Part shown: positions 27,519-42,609 of the stretch, piece by piece
Layout of the letters: every line of letters begins with the position of its first letter
Position numbering within the stretch: position 1 is the stretch's first letter
From: Candidatus Kosakonia sp. 282A-S69
Lineage (GTDB): Bacteria > Pseudomonadota > Gammaproteobacteria > Enterobacterales > Enterobacteriaceae
Length of the DNA: 64,000 nt
Reading direction: 5' to 3'
Assembly: GCF_029433855.1 (NCBI RefSeq)
Contig: NZ_JAROAU010000003.1
Location: 2,452,958 to 2,516,957, forward strand
Notes under the pieces: generated by a model
Databases searched by the model: none
Told to the model about the DNA's origin: nothing
The model's input: only the letters and a program-made list of their open reading frames with translations
Made by a program: the position numbers and the translations under genes

Positions 27519-29660
27519 TTAACGGCGCCTGCGGCGCTTCTGTTCTGGTTTCTTCACTATAACGTCAGGCATCGGCGGTTGGGAAATTGGAAATATTGGC
27601 AGTGCATCAAGCAGGCGTTTCCCATAACTCTTGGTCAACAGCCGCTTATCGTAGATCACCACTTCACCGCGACACTCGTGGCTGCGGATCAGGCGCCCGA
27701 CCTGCTGAATAAGGTTAAACGAGGCGCTCGGCAGGCTCTGCACTTCAAAGGGGTAACGCTTAAGGCTTTTCAGCCACTCCCCTTCGGTGATCACCACCGG
27801 GCTGTCGATAGGCGGGAAAGCAATCTTATGGATATGCACCTGCGTGAGGTAATCCCCCTTCAGATCCAGCCCCTCGGCGAAGGATTGCAGGCCAACCAGC
27901 ACGCTGCGCTCGCCGCCATCAATGCGTTTACGGTGCAGCTCCACCAGCCGGTAACGGGGTTGATCGCCCTGCACCAGCAGCAGCAGACGCAGGTCAGGCA
28001 CGTAGGTGAGAAAGAGCTGCATCGCGCGCTGGCTGGCAAAAAGCACCAGCATTCCGCGGTGCGCTTTGCTCTCTACCTGCTCACGAAACCAGGTCGCCAT
28101 CTCCGCGATATGCTGCTCTTCGTTCTCCATCAGCGGCTCGTAGCGCATCTGCGGAATAACAATCTTCCCCTGCTCGACATGGTTAAACGGCGAGTCAAGG
28201 CTGACAAAGCGATCGCCCGCTTTCTCTTTCAGGCCGCTCATCTCCTGCAGGCGGTTGAAGCTGTTAAGTGAGCGCAGGGTCGCCGAGGTAACGACGATAT
28301 GCGGCACGCTGCGCCAGAGCAGCTTTTCCAGTTGATCGCTGACGCGAATGCCGACACAGTGAAACTGCAGGTGCAGCTGCCCGTCGCGCACCTCGCGCGT
28401 CACCCATTTTGAGACCGGCGCGCCGGAGGCCTGCGCCATCGACGCCAGCCGCCAGAGCTTGCTCTGGCTCTCAAACATCCCCAGCGCGCGGTTCATCTGC
28501 AAAATCACCCGGTGCAGGCGCACAACGTCATGGCTGCCGGTTTTCTCACTGAGATCGTTGAGAAACAGCTCCGCCAGCCCGCGCAGCATCTCGGTCAGTT
28601 TCGCCAGCCGCTGGCAGATCTCCATCACTTCATCCGGCAGTTCACCCATCGTAAAGCGGTGCTCCGCCTCCTGCCCGGCCGGAAGATAGAGGTTAAGAAT
28701 GGCGTTGAGCGAAGCAATCAGCTCAAACAGCTCTTCACAGTGGGCGTTGAGCCGCTCGGGCGTGGCCAGCGGCGGCAGGGTTTTCGGGCGAAACTGCTCA
28801 AGACAGGTCGCCACCAGTTTGGTGAAGAGATCGAGCTGCAGCTGATACCAGCCGGCGGTGATCTCCGCCGACATCTCGAGCGCATCACGCGCAACATCCG
28901 GCAGATGGTGGCCTTCATCCAGCACCAGCAGCAGGTTTTTTGGCTCCGGCAGCACCGCTTCGCTCTCCATCGCCGCCATTACCAGCGCGTGGTTGGCGAC
29001 CACCACTTCGGCTTCCTGGATCTCCCGCCGCGCCACGAAGAAGGGGCATTCACGGTAGTAGTGGCAGTTGCGGTTCAGGCAGCCCGCTTTATCGGTGCTC
29101 AGGCGTCGCCAGAGATCGTCGCTGATGGCTTTATCAGTGTGATCGCGCAGGCCATCCCACTTATCGCTGTCGAGATCGGCTTTTAACGACGCGCAGCGCG
29201 TCTGCTCCTCTTTGTTGCCGGGCGTCAGCTCATCATCAAGAAAGGCCAGCAGATCCTGCTGCCTGGGATCGCTGCTGGCGAGTGCTGCGAGATTGCGTGG
29301 GCAGACATAGCGCCCGCGGCCAAAGGCGGCGGTGAAGCGTAAATCGGGGATAATTTTACGCAGTAGCGGCAGGTCTTTACTGAAGATTTGATCCTGCAGC
29401 GCCACGTTGGCGGTGCTGACCACCAGCGTTTTCTGCTCTTCACGGGCAATCGCGATGCCCGGAATGAGGTATGAGAGGGTTTTACCCACCCCGGTCGGCG
29501 CTTCAATCGCCAGATGGCGGCCCTCATCGCCCGCCAGCGTTTTTGCCACGTCAGCAATCATCTGACGCTGCGGCGCGCGGGGAATAAAGTCCGGGATCTG
29601 TTGTTGCAACGCCTTATACCAGGCGGCAATTTGCGCTTTTAACGCGGCGGTAAGGGCCAT
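27519..29660 (-). CDS. dinG: ATP-dependent DNA helicase DinG
   Basis: SOS-inducible XPD-like 5'-3' helicase of 713 aa (K-12 716 aa) that unwinds R-loops, D-loops and G-quadruplexes. The P-loop is APTGVGKT near residue 54-61. The iron-sulfur cluster cysteines are visible in GRYVCPRN and in AGCLNRNCHYYRECPF. The DEAH-type motif II is LDEGHH and motif VI is QQVGRLIRS. The C terminus ends in a basic KRRRRR tail. I chose the ATG at 29660 (MALTAALKAQ), as in K-12. A LexA box sits 15 bp upstream. Confidence 0.96.
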   Translation of the reverse strand: MALTAALKAQIAAWYKALQQQIPDFIPRAPQRQMIADVAKTLAGDEGRHLAIEAPTGVGKTLSYLIPGIAIAREEQKTLVVSTANVALQDQIFSKDLPLLRKIIPDLRFTAAFGRGRYVCPRNLAALASSDPRQQDLLAFLDDELTPGNKEEQTRCASLKADLDSDKWDGLRDHTDKAISDDLWRRLSTDKAGCLNRNCHYYRECPFFVARREIQEAEVVVANHALVMAAMESEAVLPEPKNLLLVLDEGHHLPDVARDALEMSAEITAGWYQLQLDLFTKLVATCLEQFRPKTLPPLATPERLNAHCEELFELIASLNAILNLYLPAGQEAEHRFTMGELPDEVMEICQRLAKLTEMLRGLAELFLNDLSEKTGSHDVVRLHRVILQMNRALGMFESQSKLWRLASMAQASGAPVSKWVTREVRDGQLHLQFHCVGIRVSDQLEKLLWRSVPHIVVTSATLRSLNSFNRLQEMSGLKEKAGDRFVSLDSPFNHVEQGKIVIPQMRYEPLMENEEQHIAEMATWFREQVESKAHRGMLVLFASQRAMQLFLTYVPDLRLLLLVQGDQPRYRLVELHRKRIDGGERSVLVGLQSFAEGLDLKGDYLTQVHIHKIAFPPIDSPVVITEGEWLKSLKRYPFEVQSLPSASFNLIQQVGRLIRSHECRGEVVIYDKRLLTKSYGKRLLDALPIFPISQPPMPDVIVKKPEQKRRRRR

Positions 29661-29674
29661 TCGATAACCTGAAA

Positions 29675-29694
29675 TACTGTATAAACGGCCACTA
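29675..29694 (-). promoter_or_regulatory. LexA (SOS) box of dinG
   Basis: On the minus strand TAGTGGCCGTTTATACAGTA fits the 20-bp LexA box, with a perfect TATACAGTA right half and a degenerate left half (GTG in place of CTG). The K-12 dinG box is similarly asymmetric. Confidence 0.8.
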
Positions 29695-29922
29695 TTGTGG
29701 CACTTTTTCGCCCACAGGAGCGAACGCTTTTTGCCGTTATGGAAGCGCGCGCGTAAATCGCGCAACACGCTTCGACCGATAACCCGGCCTGGGGGCAGCG
29801 CTGCGCGTCAGGCAGAGGATACTTTTCGCAAAGCCGATCACAAATTGGCAGATCCATTTATGAAACCGCTTTCGGATGCGTTGAACATTGATATGGTCAA
29901 TGCTAGCTTTTTAACTGCATTA
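29695..29922. promoter_or_regulatory. dinG / bglG divergent region, no gene supported
   Basis: The promoters for dinG and for the bgl operon must lie here. An 89-codon open frame at 29695-29964 has no ribosome site, no recognisable motif and runs into the bgl antiterminator target, so I do not call it a gene. I could not place a CRP site. Confidence 0.4.
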
Positions 29923-29923
29923 C

Positions 29924-29995
29924 GCTTGTTACCGAATATCGGGCAAAACCTAAATGCAGACTGAAGGGATTATTCCGTCCCTGGCTGTATTTACG
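29924..29995 (+). promoter_or_regulatory. BglG RNA antiterminator (RAT) and terminator 1
   Basis: GCTTGTTACCGAATATCGGGCAAAACCTA (29924-29952) matches the BglG/LicT target (TTGTTACYG...CRGGCAAAACCT). It is followed by a small terminator-like hairpin AGGGA...TCCCT and a T-rich tail, about 75 bp before bglG. When dephosphorylated EIIB no longer inactivates BglG, the protein binds here and prevents termination. Confidence 0.85.
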
Positions 29996-30026
29996 TTTTG
30001 CCCGTTTTTGTTTGCAGGAGTTGGCG

Positions 30027-30863
30027 ATGCTGGTCAAACAAATATTAAATAATAACGTTGTCAGCGCCCTCGATGAGCACGGCGTTGAGGTTATTCTGAC
30101 CGGGCGCGGCCTCGGGTTTAATACCCAGAGCGGTGACCGCGTCAATATGGAGGCCATCGAGAAGATATTCCACCTGAAAGACTCCCGGCTCTCGGCCCGT
30201 TTTAAAGATCTGGTGAGCGAAGTGCCGGTGGAAATTGTCCAGCTAACGGCGGATATTGTCGCCCTCGCGCGTGAAACCCTGCCGCATAAATTAAGCGACG
30301 GGCTGTATGTCACGCTTGCCGATCACCTCCATTTTGCCCTGCAGCGCAGCGAAACAGGCGAGAGTTTAACCAACCCGCTGGAGTGGGAAGTGCGCCACTT
30401 TTACACCGCCGAGTACGCCATCGGCCGCCAGGCGCTGGGGATGGTGGTGGCGCGCACCGGCACGCTGCTACCCGACAGCGAAGCGTGCAGCATCGCCCTG
30501 CACGTTGTGAACGCCGGGCTAAACGATACGATGGGAAAAACCACGCAGATCACCCGGCTTATTTATCAGCTGCAAAATATCGTCAGATACTTTTTTACCC
30601 TGCCGCCCGATGAGCACACCCTCAATTACCAGCGTTTTATTACCCACTTAAAATTTTTCGCGCAGCGGGTGATTGCCGGCGAGGTATTAAATAACGATGA
30701 CGAGGAGTTATTTGCCATGGTTGAGCGCCGCTACCAGACGACGCTGAAGTGCGTTAACGCCATTAGCGAGTTTGTCGGCAAACATTATCACCACTCCATG
30801 AGTAACTCCGAGAAACTTTATCTGACTGTGCATATCGAAAATGTGGTGCAACGGTCAGCGTAA
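30027..30863 (+). CDS. bglG: BglG/LicT-type transcriptional antiterminator
   Basis: RNA-binding antiterminator of 278 aa. It has an N-terminal CAT RNA-binding domain (about 1-55, MLVKQILNNNVVSALDEHGVEVILTGRGLGFN) and two PRD domains (about 65-170 and 170-278) with conserved His residues in DHLHFAL and HVVNAGL that are PTS phosphorylation sites. ATG 30027 follows GGAG with good spacing; an in-frame ATG 15 bp upstream is less well placed. It reads two RAT targets, one in its own leader and one before the EII gene. Confidence 0.93.
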   Translation: MLVKQILNNNVVSALDEHGVEVILTGRGLGFNTQSGDRVNMEAIEKIFHLKDSRLSARFKDLVSEVPVEIVQLTADIVALARETLPHKLSDGLYVTLADHLHFALQRSETGESLTNPLEWEVRHFYTAEYAIGRQALGMVVARTGTLLPDSEACSIALHVVNAGLNDTMGKTTQITRLIYQLQNIVRYFFTLPPDEHTLNYQRFITHLKFFAQRVIAGEVLNNDDEELFAMVERRYQTTLKCVNAISEFVGKHYHHSMSNSEKLYLTVHIENVVQRSA

Positions 30864-30914
30864 TCCACCCGGCAGGCAGCCAGGCCTGCGGCGTGAAAAA
30901 ATGAATTCCATCCA

Positions 30915-30985
30915 GGCTTGTTACTGTTAAATCAGGCAAACCCCAGAGGAAACAAGGTATCGGCCAAGGCCGGTGTTTGTTGATG
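30915..30985 (+). promoter_or_regulatory. BglG RNA antiterminator (RAT) and terminator 2
   Basis: GGCTTGTTACTGTTAAATCAGGCAAACCCC (30915-30944) is a second RAT, with one change in the conserved AAAACC. A hairpin around GGCCAAGGCC and TGTTTGTTG follows. It lies in the 159-bp gap between bglG and the EII gene, as in E. coli bgl. Confidence 0.85.
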
Positions 30986-31022
30986 ACGCCAGAAAATCGG
31001 GCGTCTGTCTGGAGGAATGAGC

Positions 31023-35740
<4,718 letters not shown>

Positions 35741-35761
35741 AAGCCCGGCCTCTGAAACCGC

Positions 35762-35848
35762 GTAGGCCGGATAAGCGTGTAACGCGCCATCCGGCGTTAT
35801 TTCTGCGCCACCGATTGCCGGATGGCGGCTGCGCCTTATCCGGCCTAC
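35762..35848. repeat. BIME: two REP units between bgl operon and 295-bp copy 2
   Basis: REP units at 35762-35795 and 35816-35848 are in opposite orientation and contain GTAGGCCGGATAAGCG and GCCTTATCCGGCCTAC. The second ends 48 bp before the 295-bp core. Confidence 0.9.
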
Positions 35849-35896
35849 CAAAACGAGCCTACCGCGACATCAATGTTACTTTTATCTGCGATATAG

Positions 35897-36191
35897 CAGC
35901 GAGGTGTTGTGTCCCCGCTGAAATCGGCGAACCGAAGCGGGAATGACAAGGTCTGGACGCCATGGATGGCGGACAGAGGCGAACCGAGGCATGGAGCGAG
36001 TCCCGTAGGGGCGAGCAAGCCGAGTCGAGCCGGCCGCAGTCAGGCACGCGGGAGGTGAGCGCAGTGCGAAGCACCGATTTCCTCGCGGGGCCGCGGGGAT
36101 TGACAAGGGGAGCGCGGCCGCTTCCCTTGTCCCGTTCACCGCTTAAGAGATGAATGAAACTCCCGAACGCATGGTGAACGGAACCCTTCCA
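35897..36191 (-). repeat. 295-bp dispersed repeat, copy 2 (inverted)
   Basis: Same 295-bp unit, on the minus strand relative to copies 1 and 3. It differs from copy 3 at 11 positions spread along its length with no indel (5/3/3 over the three phases of the longest open frame, so no codon-position bias). It lies between the convergent bgl operon and rhlE. The 48 bp on its 3' side to the next REP also align with the other loci, at lower identity. Confidence 0.93.
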
Positions 36192-36212
36192 CCAATGCCA
36201 CATGGCTGGCCC

Positions 36213-36322
36213 ATTGCCGGATGACGCTGACGCTTATCCGGCCTACGCCGTTCCAGTGAGCTCATTCCAGCGGCACCATAAAAAAACCACCATCCGGCGT
36301 AATGCCCGATGGCGGCTTCGAG
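36213..36322. repeat. REP units between 295-bp copy 2 and rhlE
   Basis: One complete unit (36215-36247, TTGCCGGATGACGCTGACGCTTATCCGGCCTAC) and a partial, degraded unit near 36291-36321 (CATCCGGCG...GATGGCGGCTTC), downstream of rhlE. Confidence 0.75.
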
Positions 36323-36365
36323 TGCCGGGTCACCAAAAACCTACCCGGCCTGAACGGAAACAGAA

Positions 36366-37793
36366 TTACGCGGAAGCGGGCTTACGCGGACGGCGACGGC
36401 GCGCGCCGTTGTTTGCCGGTTTCGCTGCACCGCCATCAAGACGGCGGTTGCCCACTGGCTTCGCGGCTCCGCCTTCCGATTTCGCGGCTCCGCCGTCGTT
36501 ACTGCGACGCGGGTGACGCGCTTTCTGCGTCTCACCTTCACTGCGGCGCGGCGCGGACTGGCTGCGACCGCCGCCGCCCTGCCCGCGTCCACCGCCTCCC
36601 TGACGGCCGCCATTCTGACCGCGACCATTCTGAATGGGCTCCGCTTTAATCGACGGATCCGGCTCATAGCCGGCAACCGCAATACGCGGAATCTCTTTTT
36701 TCAGCAAACGCTCAATGTCGCGCAGCAGTTTATGCTCGTCGACACAGACCAGCGACAGCGCTTCGCCGGTGGCGGCAGCACGGCCGGTACGCCCGATGCG
36801 GTGCACGTAATCTTCCGGCACGTTCGGCAGCTCATAGTTGACGACATGCGGCAGCTCTTCGATATCGAGGCCGCGCGCGGCGATATCCGTGGCTACCAGC
36901 ACGCGAATCGAACCGGATTTAAAGTCTGCCAGCGCGCGGGTACGTGCGCCCTGGCTCTTGTTACCGTGGATCGCCGCACTGGTAATGCCATCTTTATTCA
37001 GCTGTTCAGCCAGGTGGTTGGCGCCATGCTTGGTGCGGGTAAAGACCAGCACCTGCTGCCAGTTACCTTCGCCAATCATCTGCGACAGCAGCTCCCGCTT
37101 GCGTTTCTTATCCACGAAGTGAACGTGCTGCGTCACCTGTTCGGACGCGGTGTTACGGCGTGCGACTTCAATTTCCAGTGGGTTGTGCAACAACTTTTCC
37201 GCCAGCTGTTTGATCTCATCCGAGAAGGTCGCGGAGAAGAGCAGGTTCTGACGCCTGGACGGCAGTTTCGCCAGCACGCGGCGAATATCGTGGATAAAGC
37301 CCATATCCAGCATACGGTCAGCTTCATCCAGCACGAGAATTTCCACGCTGTCGAGCTTCAGGGCGTTTTGATGTTCAAGATCGAGCAGACGACCCGGAGT
37401 AGCCACCAGGATGTCGACGCCGCCGCGCAGTTTCATCATCTGCGGGTTAATGCTGACGCCGCCGAAGACGACCATCGAACGAATATTGAGATAGTGGCTG
37501 TACTCCTGCACGTTCTCACCCACCTGCGCCGCGAGTTCGCGGGTTGGGGTCAGGATCAGGGCGCGGACCGGACGGCGGCCTTTCGCGTGAGGCTGGCTCT
37601 GCACCAGACGTTGCAGCAGCGGCAGCGTGAAACCGGCGGTTTTACCGGTCCCGGTCTGGGCGCTGGCCATCAGATCGCGGCCTTGCAGCACCGCAGGGAT
37701 CGCCTGCTGTTGAATAGGGGTTGGCTCGAGGTAACCCTGCTCCGCAACTGCGCGCAGGATATCCGGATTCAGGCCAAGGGCATCAAATGACAT
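36366..37793 (-). CDS. rhlE: ATP-dependent RNA helicase RhlE
   Basis: DEAD-box helicase of 475 aa (K-12 454 aa) involved in ribosome assembly and RNA turnover. Q motif TPIQQQAIP, motif I AQTGTGKT, motif II DEAD in [13 protein letters not shown], motif III SAT, and motif [10 protein letters not shown]. The C-terminal tail (from about 375) is a long basic Gly/Arg/Gln-rich and Ala/Lys-rich region, including [16 protein letters not shown] and repeated EGGAAK/GGAAKP units, longer than in K-12. GGAG precedes the start. It is divergent from cecR. Confidence 0.95.
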   Translation of the reverse strand: MSFDALGLNPDILRAVAEQGYLEPTPIQQQAIPAVLQGRDLMASAQTGTGKTAGFTLPLLQRLVQSQPHAKGRRPVRALILTPTRELAAQVGENVQEYSHYLNIRSMVVFGGVSINPQMMKLRGGVDILVATPGRLLDLEHQNALKLDSVEILVLDEADRMLDMGFIHDIRRVLAKLPSRRQNLLFSATFSDEIKQLAEKLLHNPLEIEVARRNTASEQVTQHVHFVDKKRKRELLSQMIGEGNWQQVLVFTRTKHGANHLAEQLNKDGITSAAIHGNKSQGARTRALADFKSGSIRVLVATDIAARGLDIEELPHVVNYELPNVPEDYVHRIGRTGRAAATGEALSLVCVDEHKLLRDIERLLKKEIPRIAVAGYEPDPSIKAEPIQNGRGQNGGRQGGGGRGQGGGGRSQSAPRRSEGETQKARHPRRSNDGGAAKSEGGAAKPVGNRRLDGGAAKPANNGARRRRPRKPASA

Positions 37794-38042
37794 AACAACT
37801 CCGCACCGCCCCGACCTGTCACAGGTGTAGTTTTCGAGGAGATAATAGGTAGACTGATGACAAAAACCACAATGTCATGAAGGTGCGGAGTGTATCAGCT
37901 TTTGTGATCCGGCGCATAAAATATCCCGCGTCAATGACTCAGCAAGATATCTGCCCGCTTCATTCTCTGAAAAAGGCATAAATTTAGCCCCCCTCACATT
38001 TTCTGCGCAAAAATTGGACAACCTTTTTTCAGCGTCGTAGAG

Positions 38043-38062
38043 TTAATCAATCGATTGATTAA
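38043..38062. promoter_or_regulatory. CecR-type operator
   Basis: Perfect 20-bp palindrome TTAATCAATCGATTGATTAA, 14 bp before the cecR start, in the rhlE-cecR divergent region (282 bp). TetR-family autoregulators usually bind such a site next to their own gene; K-12 CecR controls both ybhGFSR and rhlE. Confidence 0.85.
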
Positions 38063-38075
38063 TTTTATAGCCTCC

Positions 38076-38750
38076 ATGAATAGCACACCGACCACCAGCA
38101 AAGGCGAACAGGCCAAAAATCAGTTAATTGCTGCCGCCCTTGCGCAGTTTGGCGAGTATGGCCTGCATGCCACCACGCGGGATATCGCCGCCCAGGCCGG
38201 GCAGAATATCGCTGCCATTCCCTACTACTTCGGCTCGAAAGAGGATCTCTATCTCGCCTGCGCGCAGTGGATTGCCGACTTTATTAGCCACCATTTTCAA
38301 CCCCACGTGCAGGCCGCCGAGGCGTTGTTCGCCGAGCCTGAGCCAGACCGCCCGGCGATCCGCGCGCTGATCCATCGCGCCAGTAAAGAGATGCTGACGC
38401 TGCTGACCCATGATGAAACCCTCAACCTGAGCAAATTTATCTCCCGCGAGCAGCTCTCCCCTACCCGCGCGTATCAGATCGTGCACGAGCAGGTGATCGA
38501 TCCGATGCATCAACATTTGACGCGCCTGCTCGCCGCTTACACCGGCCAGGATGCCGACAGCACGCAGATGGTGCTGCATGCTCACGCCTTAATCGGCGAG
38601 ATCCTCGCCTTTCGCCTGGTGCGGGAAACCATTTTGCTGCGTGCAGGCTGGACGCAGTTTGACGAAGAGAAAACGGAAATGATCTTTCAAGTCATCACCT
38701 GCCATATCGATTTTATTTTGCAGGGATTAACGCACAGGAGTCCGGAGTGA
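38076..38750 (+). CDS. cecR: TetR-family regulator CecR (YbiH)
   Basis: TetR repressor of 224 aa. The DNA-binding domain (about 10-60) contains [30 protein letters not shown], and the ligand domain ends in a family-specific C terminus ([28 protein letters not shown]). In K-12 it responds to cefoperazone and chloramphenicol and regulates rhlE and ybhGFSR. ATG 38076 ([12 protein letters not shown]) is chosen by similarity; 7 upstream in-frame codons overlap the operator. Its end overlaps ybhG. Confidence 0.94.
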   Translation: MNSTPTTSKGEQAKNQLIAAALAQFGEYGLHATTRDIAAQAGQNIAAIPYYFGSKEDLYLACAQWIADFISHHFQPHVQAAEALFAEPEPDRPAIRALIHRASKEMLTLLTHDETLNLSKFISREQLSPTRAYQIVHEQVIDPMHQHLTRLLAAYTGQDADSTQMVLHAHALIGEILAFRLVRETILLRAGWTQFDEEKTEMIFQVITCHIDFILQGLTHRSPE

Positions 38751-39745
38751 TGAAAAAGCGTAGCGTTGTGGTATTACTCAGCGTGGTGGTGCTGGCGATG
38801 CTCGCCGGCGGTGGGTACTGGTATCAAAGCAGGCAGGACGACAGCCTGACGCTGTATGGCAATGTTGATATCCGCACCGTTAATTTAAGTTTTCGCGTCG
38901 GCGGGCGTCTGGCGGCACTGCAGGTCGATGAGGGCGACAGCGTGCAGGCCGGGCAGAAGCTGGGCGAAATCGACCGCGCGCCCTATGAAAACGCGCTGTT
39001 ACAGGCCAAAGCCAACGTCTCTACTGCTGAAGCAAAATATGCGTTAGCCACCGAAGGCTACCGTGCCGAGGAGATCGCCCAGGCCGCCTCCGCCGTCCGC
39101 CAGGCGCAGGCGGCGTACGATTACGCGCAGAACTTCTACCAGCGCCAGCAGGGGCTGTGGAAAACAAAAGTGATTTCGGCAAACGATCTGGAGAACGCCC
39201 GCTCCTCGCGCGACCAGGCGCAGGCGACGCTCAAATCGGCGCAGGATAAATTGCGCCAGTTCCGCGCCGGTAATCGCCCGCAGGAGATCGCCCAGGCGAA
39301 AGCGGGTCTCGAACAGGCGCAGGCCGCACTCGCTCAGGCAGAGCTTGATCTCCAGGACACCACCCTTGTCGCGCCGAGCAGCGGCACGGTGCTGACCCGC
39401 GCCGTTGAGCCGGGCAGCATGCTCAATGCCGGCAGCAGCGTGTTAACGCTATCGCTGACCCGCCCGGTGTGGGTACGCGCCTATGTAGATGAGCGCCATC
39501 TGCACCAGACGCGCCCGGGCGCTGAAATTCTGCTCTACACCGATGGCCGCCCGGATAAGCCCTATCACGGCAAAATTGGCTTTGTCTCGCCGACCGCCGA
39601 ATTTACCCCGAAAACCGTTGAGACGCCGGATCTGCGCACCGACCTGGTGTATCGCCTGCGCATTATCGTCACTGATGCCGATGATAACCTGCGTCAGGGG
39701 ATGCCGGTGACGCTGCGCTTCGCCGACGAGGCGCGTCATGAATGA
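38747..39745 (+). CDS. ybhG: HlyD-type adaptor YbhG
   Basis: Membrane-anchored periplasmic adaptor of 332 aa for the YbhFSR ABC exporter. The N-terminal membrane anchor is [20 protein letters not shown], followed by lipoyl halves ([31 protein letters not shown]), a coiled-coil hairpin (about 75-190) and the C-terminal beta barrel with [47 protein letters not shown] 38747 overlaps the cecR stop by 4 bp; ATG 38750 immediately after is an equally possible start. Confidence 0.94.
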   Translation: MMKKRSVVVLLSVVVLAMLAGGGYWYQSRQDDSLTLYGNVDIRTVNLSFRVGGRLAALQVDEGDSVQAGQKLGEIDRAPYENALLQAKANVSTAEAKYALATEGYRAEEIAQAASAVRQAQAAYDYAQNFYQRQQGLWKTKVISANDLENARSSRDQAQATLKSAQDKLRQFRAGNRPQEIAQAKAGLEQAQAALAQAELDLQDTTLVAPSSGTVLTRAVEPGSMLNAGSSVLTLSLTRPVWVRAYVDERHLHQTRPGAEILLYTDGRPDKPYHGKIGFVSPTAEFTPKTVETPDLRTDLVYRLRIIVTDADDNLRQGMPVTLRFADEARHE

Positions 39746-41477
39746 GCGGACCATTCAACTCGACGGGCTGGTAAAAGCCTTTCCCGGCATGGAGAAGCCC
39801 GCGGTGGCGCGGCTGGATTGTGAAATCAGGGCCGGTTACGTCACCGGGCTGGTCGGCCCGGACGGCGCGGGGAAAACGACGCTGATGCGCATTCTGGCCG
39901 GGCTGATGAAGCAGAATGAGGGGCGCGTACGCGTGCTTGGCCTCGATCCTATCGACAATGACAGCGAACTGCACGCCGTGCTCGGCTATATGCCGCAGAA
40001 ATTTGGCCTCTATGAAGATCTGACCGTCATGGAGAACCTGATCCTCTATGCCGATCTGCGCAGCGTCACCGGCGAGAAGCGCCAGCAGATGTTTACCCGC
40101 CTGCTTGAGTTTACCTCCCTCGCCCCTTTCACCGACCGGCTGGCGGGCAAACTCTCCGGCGGCATGAAGCAGAAACTGGGTCTGGCCTGCACGCTGGTCG
40201 GCGATCCCCAGGTGTTACTGCTCGATGAACCAGGCGTCGGCGTCGACCCCATTTCGCGGCGTGAGCTGTGGCAGATGGTGCATGAGCTGGCGGGCGAGGG
40301 CATGCTGATCCTCTGGAGCACCTCCTATCTTGATGAAGCGGAGCAGTGCCGCGATGTGCTGCTGATGAATGAGGGCGAACTGCTCTATCACGGCGAGCCA
40401 AAAGCGTTAACCCGCAGCATGGCCGGGCGCAGCTTTCTGCTCACCAGCCGCGATGAGAATAACCGCCGCCTGCTGCGGCGCATTCTCAAGTTGCCACAGG
40501 TGAGCGATGGCGTGATCCAGGGGCGGTCGGTACGCATGATCCTGAAAAAAGGGACCGATGTGCAGGCGATTCACGCCGCGCCAGCGATGCCGACGCTACA
40601 CATTGAGGAGACTGCTCCGCGCTTTGAAGATGCCTTTATCGACCTGTTAGGCGGCGCGGGCGCCGCCGAGTCGCCGCTTGGTGCCATTCTCCACTCCGTG
40701 AAGGGCGACGCCGAAGAGACGGTGATTGAAGCGAGATCGCTTACCAAAAAGTTTGGCGATTTCGCCGCCACCAACGAAGTCAATTTTGCCGTCAAGCGCG
40801 GCGAGATCTTTGGTCTGCTCGGCCCGAACGGCGCGGGCAAATCAACCACATTCAAAATGATGTGCGGCCTGCTGGTGCCCACCGCCGGCCAGGCGCTGGT
40901 GCTGAATATGGATCTCAAAGTGAGCTCCGGCAAAGCGCGCCAGCGCCTCGGCTATATGGCGCAGAAGTTCTCCCTCTACGGCAATCTGACGGTGGAGCAG
41001 AACCTGCGCTTCTTCTCCGGTGTGTACGGCCTGCGTGGCAGCGCGCAGCGCGAGAAGATGGCGCGGATGAGCGAAGCGTTTGGCCTGCAGGCGATTGCCC
41101 GCCACGCCACGGATGCACTGCCGCTTGGGTATAAACAGCGCCTGGCGCTGGCCTGCTCGCTGATGCACGAGCCGGACATTCTTTTCCTGGATGAACCCAC
41201 CTCCGGCGTTGACCCCCTCACCCGCCGCGAGTTCTGGCTCCATATCAACAGCATGGTGGAGAAAGGGGTGACGGTGATGGTCACTACCCACTTTATGGAT
41301 GAGGCGGAGTATTGCGACCGCATTGGGCTGGTCTATCACGGCAAACTGATTGCCAGCGGCACGCCGGACGAGCTTAAAGCGCAGATCGCCGACGACACCC
41401 ACCCGGACCCCACCATGGAGCATGCATTTATCACGCTGATTCAGAACTGGGACAAGGAGCATAGCAATGCGCGTTAA
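39738..41477 (+). CDS. ybhF: ABC exporter ATPase YbhF (tandem)
   Basis: Double ATPase of 579 aa. Domain 1 has Walker [10 protein letters not shown], signature LSGGMKQ and Walker [13 protein letters not shown]. Domain 2 has GPNGAGKST, a degenerate signature ([12 protein letters not shown] in place of LSGG) and [12 protein letters not shown]. The asymmetry suggests only one fully competent site, as in other tandem ABC-2 exporters. It overlaps ybhG by 8 bp and ybhS by 11 bp. In K-12 the system has been linked to drug and cation (Na+/Li+) tolerance. Confidence 0.95.
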   Translation: MNERTIQLDGLVKAFPGMEKPAVARLDCEIRAGYVTGLVGPDGAGKTTLMRILAGLMKQNEGRVRVLGLDPIDNDSELHAVLGYMPQKFGLYEDLTVMENLILYADLRSVTGEKRQQMFTRLLEFTSLAPFTDRLAGKLSGGMKQKLGLACTLVGDPQVLLLDEPGVGVDPISRRELWQMVHELAGEGMLILWSTSYLDEAEQCRDVLLMNEGELLYHGEPKALTRSMAGRSFLLTSRDENNRRLLRRILKLPQVSDGVIQGRSVRMILKKGTDVQAIHAAPAMPTLHIEETAPRFEDAFIDLLGGAGAAESPLGAILHSVKGDAEETVIEARSLTKKFGDFAATNEVNFAVKRGEIFGLLGPNGAGKSTTFKMMCGLLVPTAGQALVLNMDLKVSSGKARQRLGYMAQKFSLYGNLTVEQNLRFFSGVYGLRGSAQREKMARMSEAFGLQAIARHATDALPLGYKQRLALACSLMHEPDILFLDEPTSGVDPLTRREFWLHINSMVEKGVTVMVTTHFMDEAEYCDRIGLVYHGKLIASGTPDELKAQIADDTHPDPTMEHAFITLIQNWDKEHSNAR

Positions 41478-42600
41478 CGCCCTCTCCTGGCGGCGCGTAC
41501 GGGCGCTGTGCGTCAAAGAGACGCGGCAGATCGTGCGCGACCCGAGCAGCTGGCTGATTGCGGTGGTGATCCCGCTGCTGCTGCTGTTCATTTTTGGCTA
41601 CGGCATCAATCTCGACTCCAGCAGACTGCGCGTCGGCGTCCTGCTTGAGCAGCGCAGCGATGAGGCGCTCGACTTTACCCATGCGCTCACCGGCTCGCCC
41701 TATATTGACGCCACCATCAGCAGCGATCGCCAGCAGTTGATCGAAATGATGCAGGCCGGGCGCATCCGTGGCCTGGTCGTAATTCCGGTCAACTTCGATG
41801 CACAGATGGCAAGACCCGCCGGGGTGGCACCGATTCAGGTGATCACCGACGGCAGCGAACCGAATACCGCCAATTTTGTGCAGGGCTATTTGCAAGGGAT
41901 CTGGCAACTCTGGCAGGCACAGCGTGCGGAAGATCGCGGCGAGAGCTTCACGCCGCTAATCGATGTGCAGACCCGCTACTGGTTCAACCCGGCGGCCATC
42001 AGCCAGCACTTTATTATTCCCGGCGCGGTGACCATTATCATGACGGTGATTGGCGCGATCCTCACCTCGCTGGTGGTGGCGCGCGAGTGGGAGCGCGGCA
42101 CTATGGAGGCGCTGCTCTCCACTGAGATCACCCGCGCCGAGCTGCTGCTCTGTAAGCTTATCCCCTACTACTTTCTCGGCATGCTGGCGATGCTGCTCTG
42201 TATGCTGGTGTCGGTCTTTATTCTCGGTGTGCCCTATCGCGGCTCGCTGCTGATCCTGTTCCTGCTCAGCAGCCTGTTTCTGCTCAGCACTCTCGGCATG
42301 GGGCTTCTGATCTCCACCACCACCCGCAACCAGTTTAATGCCGCGCAGGTGGCGCTGAACGCCGCGTTTCTGCCGTCGATTATGCTCTCCGGTTTTATCT
42401 TTCAGATCGACAGTATGCCGGCAATCATTCGTGCGGTGACCTATATCATCCCGGCGCGTTACTTCGTCAGCACGCTGCAAAGCCTCTTTCTGGCGGGCAA
42501 TATTCCGCTGGTCCTGACCATTAATATGCTGTTTCTGGTGGCCTCCGCCGTGATGTTTATCGGCCTGACGTGGCTGAAAACAAAACGCAGGCTGGATTAA
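41467..42600 (+). CDS. ybhS: ABC-2 permease YbhS
   Basis: Inner-membrane ABC-2 type permease of 377 aa. One N-terminal helix ([22 protein letters not shown]), a periplasmic domain of about 130 aa, and five C-terminal helices with [35 protein letters not shown] (cytoplasmic coupling loop). It forms a heterodimer with YbhR. GGAG ribosome site lies inside the end of ybhF. Confidence 0.94.
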   Translation: MRVNALSWRRVRALCVKETRQIVRDPSSWLIAVVIPLLLLFIFGYGINLDSSRLRVGVLLEQRSDEALDFTHALTGSPYIDATISSDRQQLIEMMQAGRIRGLVVIPVNFDAQMARPAGVAPIQVITDGSEPNTANFVQGYLQGIWQLWQAQRAEDRGESFTPLIDVQTRYWFNPAAISQHFIIPGAVTIIMTVIGAILTSLVVAREWERGTMEALLSTEITRAELLLCKLIPYYFLGMLAMLLCMLVSVFILGVPYRGSLLILFLLSSLFLLSTLGMGLLISTTTRNQFNAAQVALNAAFLPSIMLSGFIFQIDSMPAIIRAVTYIIPARYFVSTLQSLFLAGNIPLVLTINMLFLVASAVMFIGLTWLKTKRRLD

Positions 42601-42609
42601 GGAGAAGCC

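Noticed and set aside
29695-29964. 89-codon frame between dinG and bglG
   Set aside because: No Shine-Dalgarno, no recognisable family, and its 3' part is the BglG antiterminator RNA target.
36341-36682. Basic Arg/Ala-rich frames antisense or frame-shifted to the rhlE 3' end
   Set aside because: They mirror the low-complexity Gly/Arg/Lys tail of RhlE; no independent start signal.
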